Source: Accumulibacter sp. (GTDB lineage: Bacteria; Pseudomonadota; Gammaproteobacteria; Burkholderiales; Rhodocyclaceae). From it: a DNA stretch of 7,151 nt. Positions 5,572 through 7,151 of the stretch are shown here, in pieces. Positions within the stretch are counted from its first letter, which is position 1; each line of letters begins with the position of its first letter. Below the pieces are notes generated by a model. The model searched no databases. It was not told the origin of the DNA and saw nothing but the letters and a program-made list of their open reading frames with translations. A program made the translations under genes and the position numbers. The stretch is taken from assembly GCA_031264825.1 (NCBI GenBank), contig JAISDL010000127.1, forward strand, positions 1-7,151, written 5' to 3'.

Positions 5572-6954
5572 ATGATGAAATTTTCAAAATGGTTCAAGTA
5601 CGGTGTGCTGAGCTTGGTCGTCGCCTTGTCGTTCGTCGATCACGACGCGCTCGCGCGCGGTCATTCCCGTTCTTCTTCACGCTCTTCCTCGCGTTCTTTC
5701 TCGCGCTCGCATTCTTCTTCTCGCTCGCGTTCGCACGCGCCGGCGGTCCGGCATTCGTCAGGCTCGCGTTCTTCCGCGAGATCTTCCTCGCCGAGCCGGT
5801 CGTACGTTGGGCGGCCGTCGTCGAGCCGTTCCTATGCTGGGCGTCCCTCGGCCAGTCGCTCGTACGCAGGGCGTCCGTCGCCGAGTCGGTCCTACGCGGG
5901 ACGCCCATCGGCCAATCGCTCGTACGCGGGACGCCCGTCGTCGAGCCGGTCTTACGCGGGACGTCCGTACCGGGGGCCGGTGTTCGTGGGGCATCCGTAC
6001 CGGGGCGCGTACGCGGGACGCTATTCGCCCGGTCGGCCAACCGCGCGCGCTTTGTACCGCCCGAGGCCGACTTATTCGATCGGATTCTTCGGGCTTTTCG
6101 GCGTGGGGTCGGCGTCTTACGGCTATGCGCCGTATTACACTTCTCCGTATATCCCCGTCGTCGCCGACTACTCGCCGCCCGTTTACGTCGAACAGGCGAG
6201 CGTTGCGCCGATGGCGGCGCAGGAAGCCATCGAGCAGGCCAACGCCGCGTACGCAGTCGAGCAGGCCAGGCTCGCGTCCTCGACGGCCGCGCAAGCCGTC
6301 GAACTCGCCAAGGCCGCGCCCACGGCGGCGGGAATCCTCGAAGAGTCCGCGCCGTCGATGGCGCCGGAAATCTTTGAAGAAGCCCCGGCGGTTTCAGAAA
6401 ATATCGGGGGGGCTCCGCTCGCGTTGGCCGCGCCGGAAAGCGTCGAACGCGCGATGGTGGTCCTGCCCGTTCCGGCGGTGGAGGGTGCCGACGACACCGC
6501 GCCGGCGGCGGCGCCGGAAAACGTCGAGGACGCCCCGATCGCCTTGGTGACGCCCGAAAAAGCCGATCAGGCGATCGCGGTCACGCCCGATCCGGCGGAG
6601 GAAGACGCCGAAGAAGCCGCGCCGGCGGCGCCCGAAGCCGCTGGACAAGCCGACGGCGCCGTGCCCGTCACGACGGCGCAGGAAGCGATTGACCTCGCCG
6701 ACGCAGCGCTCATGGCGGCGCGCGAGGCTATCGGGCAGAACGGTTCCGCGTCGACGGAGGCGCAGGAAGCGATTGATCTGGCCGACGCCGCGCTCCTGGC
6801 GGCGCGCGAAGCCGTCGCGCAGGCCGGCGACAAGGCCGCGGCGGCGACCGACAAGTCCTTTTGGTATTACTGTAGCGCCTCGAACGGCTTTTATCCCTAC
6901 ATCAAAAGCTGTCCGGCGGGGTGGGAGAAAGTCCCCGCGCAGAGCGCCAATTAA
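5572..6954 (+). CDS. Secreted repeat-rich protein with Arg/Ser domain and C-terminal WYYC motif (module copy 2, 460 aa)
   Basis: This is a paralogue of the 160-aa protein at 4165, greatly enlarged; no known function is recognised. The signal peptide MMKFSKWFKY plus hydrophobic core is predicted to be cleaved after Ala28 (DALA). Next comes an Arg/Ser-rich, strongly basic region (29-74), six decapeptide repeats of SRSYAGRPS type (75-134), and an Arg/Gly/Tyr/Pro stretch ending in PPVYVEQA (202-209). A long Ala/Glu/Pro-rich, acidic and probably helical segment (210-430) has two 40-residue and two or three 28-residue repeats. The C-terminal WYYC (Cys434), FYPY, CPAGW (Cys447), KVP has the same cysteine spacing as the paralogue. 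The basic front and acidic back suggest self-association or binding of charged polymers, as inference. GGAGGG 6 nt before the first ATG selects 5572; the next ATG (5575) aligns with the paralogue, and a GTG at 5545 is less likely. Its lipoprotein partner begins 21 nt downstream. Confidence 0.88.
   Translation: MMKFSKWFKYGVLSLVVALSFVDHDALARGHSRSSSRSSSRSFSRSHSSSRSRSHAPAVRHSSGSRSSARSSSPSRSYVGRPSSSRSYAGRPSASRSYAGRPSPSRSYAGRPSANRSYAGRPSSSRSYAGRPYRGPVFVGHPYRGAYAGRYSPGRPTARALYRPRPTYSIGFFGLFGVGSASYGYAPYYTSPYIPVVADYSPPVYVEQASVAPMAAQEAIEQANAAYAVEQARLASSTAAQAVELAKAAPTAAGILEESAPSMAPEIFEEAPAVSENIGGAPLALAAPESVERAMVVLPVPAVEGADDTAPAAAPENVEDAPIALVTPEKADQAIAVTPDPAEEDAEEAAPAAPEAAGQADGAVPVTTAQEAIDLADAALMAAREAIGQNGSASTEAQEAIDLADAALLAAREAVAQAGDKAAAATDKSFWYYCSASNGFYPYIKSCPAGWEKVPAQSAN
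5794..5973 (+). repeat. Six tandem 30-bp (10-residue) repeats
   Basis: The encoded unit is [S/N]RSY[A/V]GRPS[S/A/P], repeated six times without gaps; the last copy ends in PYR instead of PSx. Units 3 and 5 use CGC TCG TAC for Arg-Ser-Tyr, while units 4 and 6 use CGG TCC/TCT TAC, which suggests a 60-bp two-unit block was duplicated. Most differences between copies are synonymous or confined to positions 1, 5 and 10, so the peptide appears conserved while the DNA drifts. Confidence 0.9.
6412..6651 (+). repeat. Two degenerate 120-bp (40-residue) repeats
   Basis: Copy 1 starts APLALAAPESVERA (6412-6531) and copy 2 APIALVTPEKADQA (6532-6651). Both continue with a V-x-P-x-P-A-E/V stretch, an acidic patch, and APAA...PE near the end. 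The shared frame and equal length support an internal duplication followed by divergence. Together they form much of the acidic Ala/Pro/Glu linker of the 460-aa protein. Confidence 0.7.
6676..6843 (+). repeat. Two 84-bp (28-residue) repeats, helical
   Basis: AQEAIDLADAALMAAREAI (from 6676) and AQEAIDLADAALLAAREAV (from 6760) are nearly identical over 19 residues and then diverge. The period of 28 residues equals four heptads and the composition favours an amphipathic helix or coiled coil. A more divergent third relative, AQEAIEQANAAYAVEQARL, begins at 6217, before the 40-residue repeats. Confidence 0.85.
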
Positions 6955-6975
6955 CCCGACGTGAGGAGAGTGCGA

Positions 6976-7151
6976 ATGAAACTTCTGTCTTCCCTGGCTT
7001 TCTTGTCGAGCGTGGCGCTTCTTGGCGGGTGCGCCAGCCAGCCTTCCGGCCCCCGTGTCGTCGTGCTGCCCGGGACGGGAAAAACCTACAACGAGTTCGT
7101 CAAGAACGATGAACTCTGCTGTCAGTACGCCGAGCGCGCGATCGGGATGAC
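6976..7151 (+). CDS. Lipoprotein of the glycine-zipper family, N-terminal 58 residues (module copy 2, cut by window edge)
   Basis: The signal sequence ends in the lipobox LLGGC (Cys19) with Ala-Ser after it, as in the lipoprotein at 4660. From the lipid cysteine onward I count 25 of 40 residues identical to that protein, including PSGPRV, VLPGTGK, EF, a conserved Asp and Cys48. A neighbouring extra cysteine (Cys49) is not in copy 1. The glycine zipper itself would lie beyond the window, so that part is predicted by homology only. GAGGAG lies about 7 nt upstream of the ATG. It follows the 460-aa gene by 21 nt and is likely co-transcribed with it. Confidence 0.88.
   Translation, partial: MKLLSSLAFLSSVALLGGCASQPSGPRVVVLPGTGKTYNEFVKNDELCCQYAERAIGM

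Noticed and set aside
5794..5973. CRISPR-like array
   Set aside because: The repeats are directly abutting 30-bp coding units with no spacers and are fully explained by a decapeptide repeat in frame.
5481..6550. Alternative plus-strand frames over the 460-aa gene (5481-6377 and 5807-6550)
   Set aside because: These arise because the 30-bp repeats and GC bias keep other frames open. Only the frame from 5572 has the signal peptide, ribosome site and paralogous C-terminus.

Overview
The window is GC-rich and looks like part of a proteobacterial chromosome, most likely a betaproteobacterium. The reasons are a complete DapC-type succinyl-DAP aminotransferase, a DapD and a DapE of the proteobacterial succinylase pathway, and a PilU-type retraction ATPase, all packed together. 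The assignment is by recalled protein similarity only; no search was run.

Minus strand, 1-3843 (housekeeping half): a compact operon transcribed dapC -> dapD -> pilU -> dapE, with dapE running off the left edge. DapD, DapC and DapE are three consecutive enzymes that convert tetrahydrodipicolinate to LL-diaminopimelate for lysine and peptidoglycan. pilU, a type IV pilus ATPase gene, lies between dapD and dapE and overlaps dapE by 11 bp. A good sigma70-like promoter lies just upstream of dapC. dapC appears to start with TTG, and a 9-codon reading frame at the predicted transcript start overlaps that TTG.

Divergent intergenic region, 3844-4164: holds the dapC promoter, a roughly 100-bp imperfect inverted repeat of purine-rich and pyrimidine-rich arms around a perfect GC hairpin (probably a dispersed repeat), and weak promoter signals for the plus-strand genes.

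Plus strand, 4165-7151 (accessory half): a two-gene envelope module present twice in tandem. Each copy is a secreted, low-complexity protein ending in a conserved two-cysteine W-Y-Y-C...C-P-x-G-W motif, followed closely by a lipoprotein. Copy 1 is 160 aa plus a complete 188-aa glycine-zipper lipoprotein. Copy 2 has grown to 460 aa by adding an Arg/Ser-rich domain with six decapeptide repeats and an Ala/Glu/Pro-rich segment with 40- and 28-residue repeats; its lipoprotein partner is cut by the right edge. The 345-bp gap between copies has a candidate promoter, strong hairpins and some tiny reading frames. The function of the module is unknown; the pairing and duplication are the most interesting part of the window.
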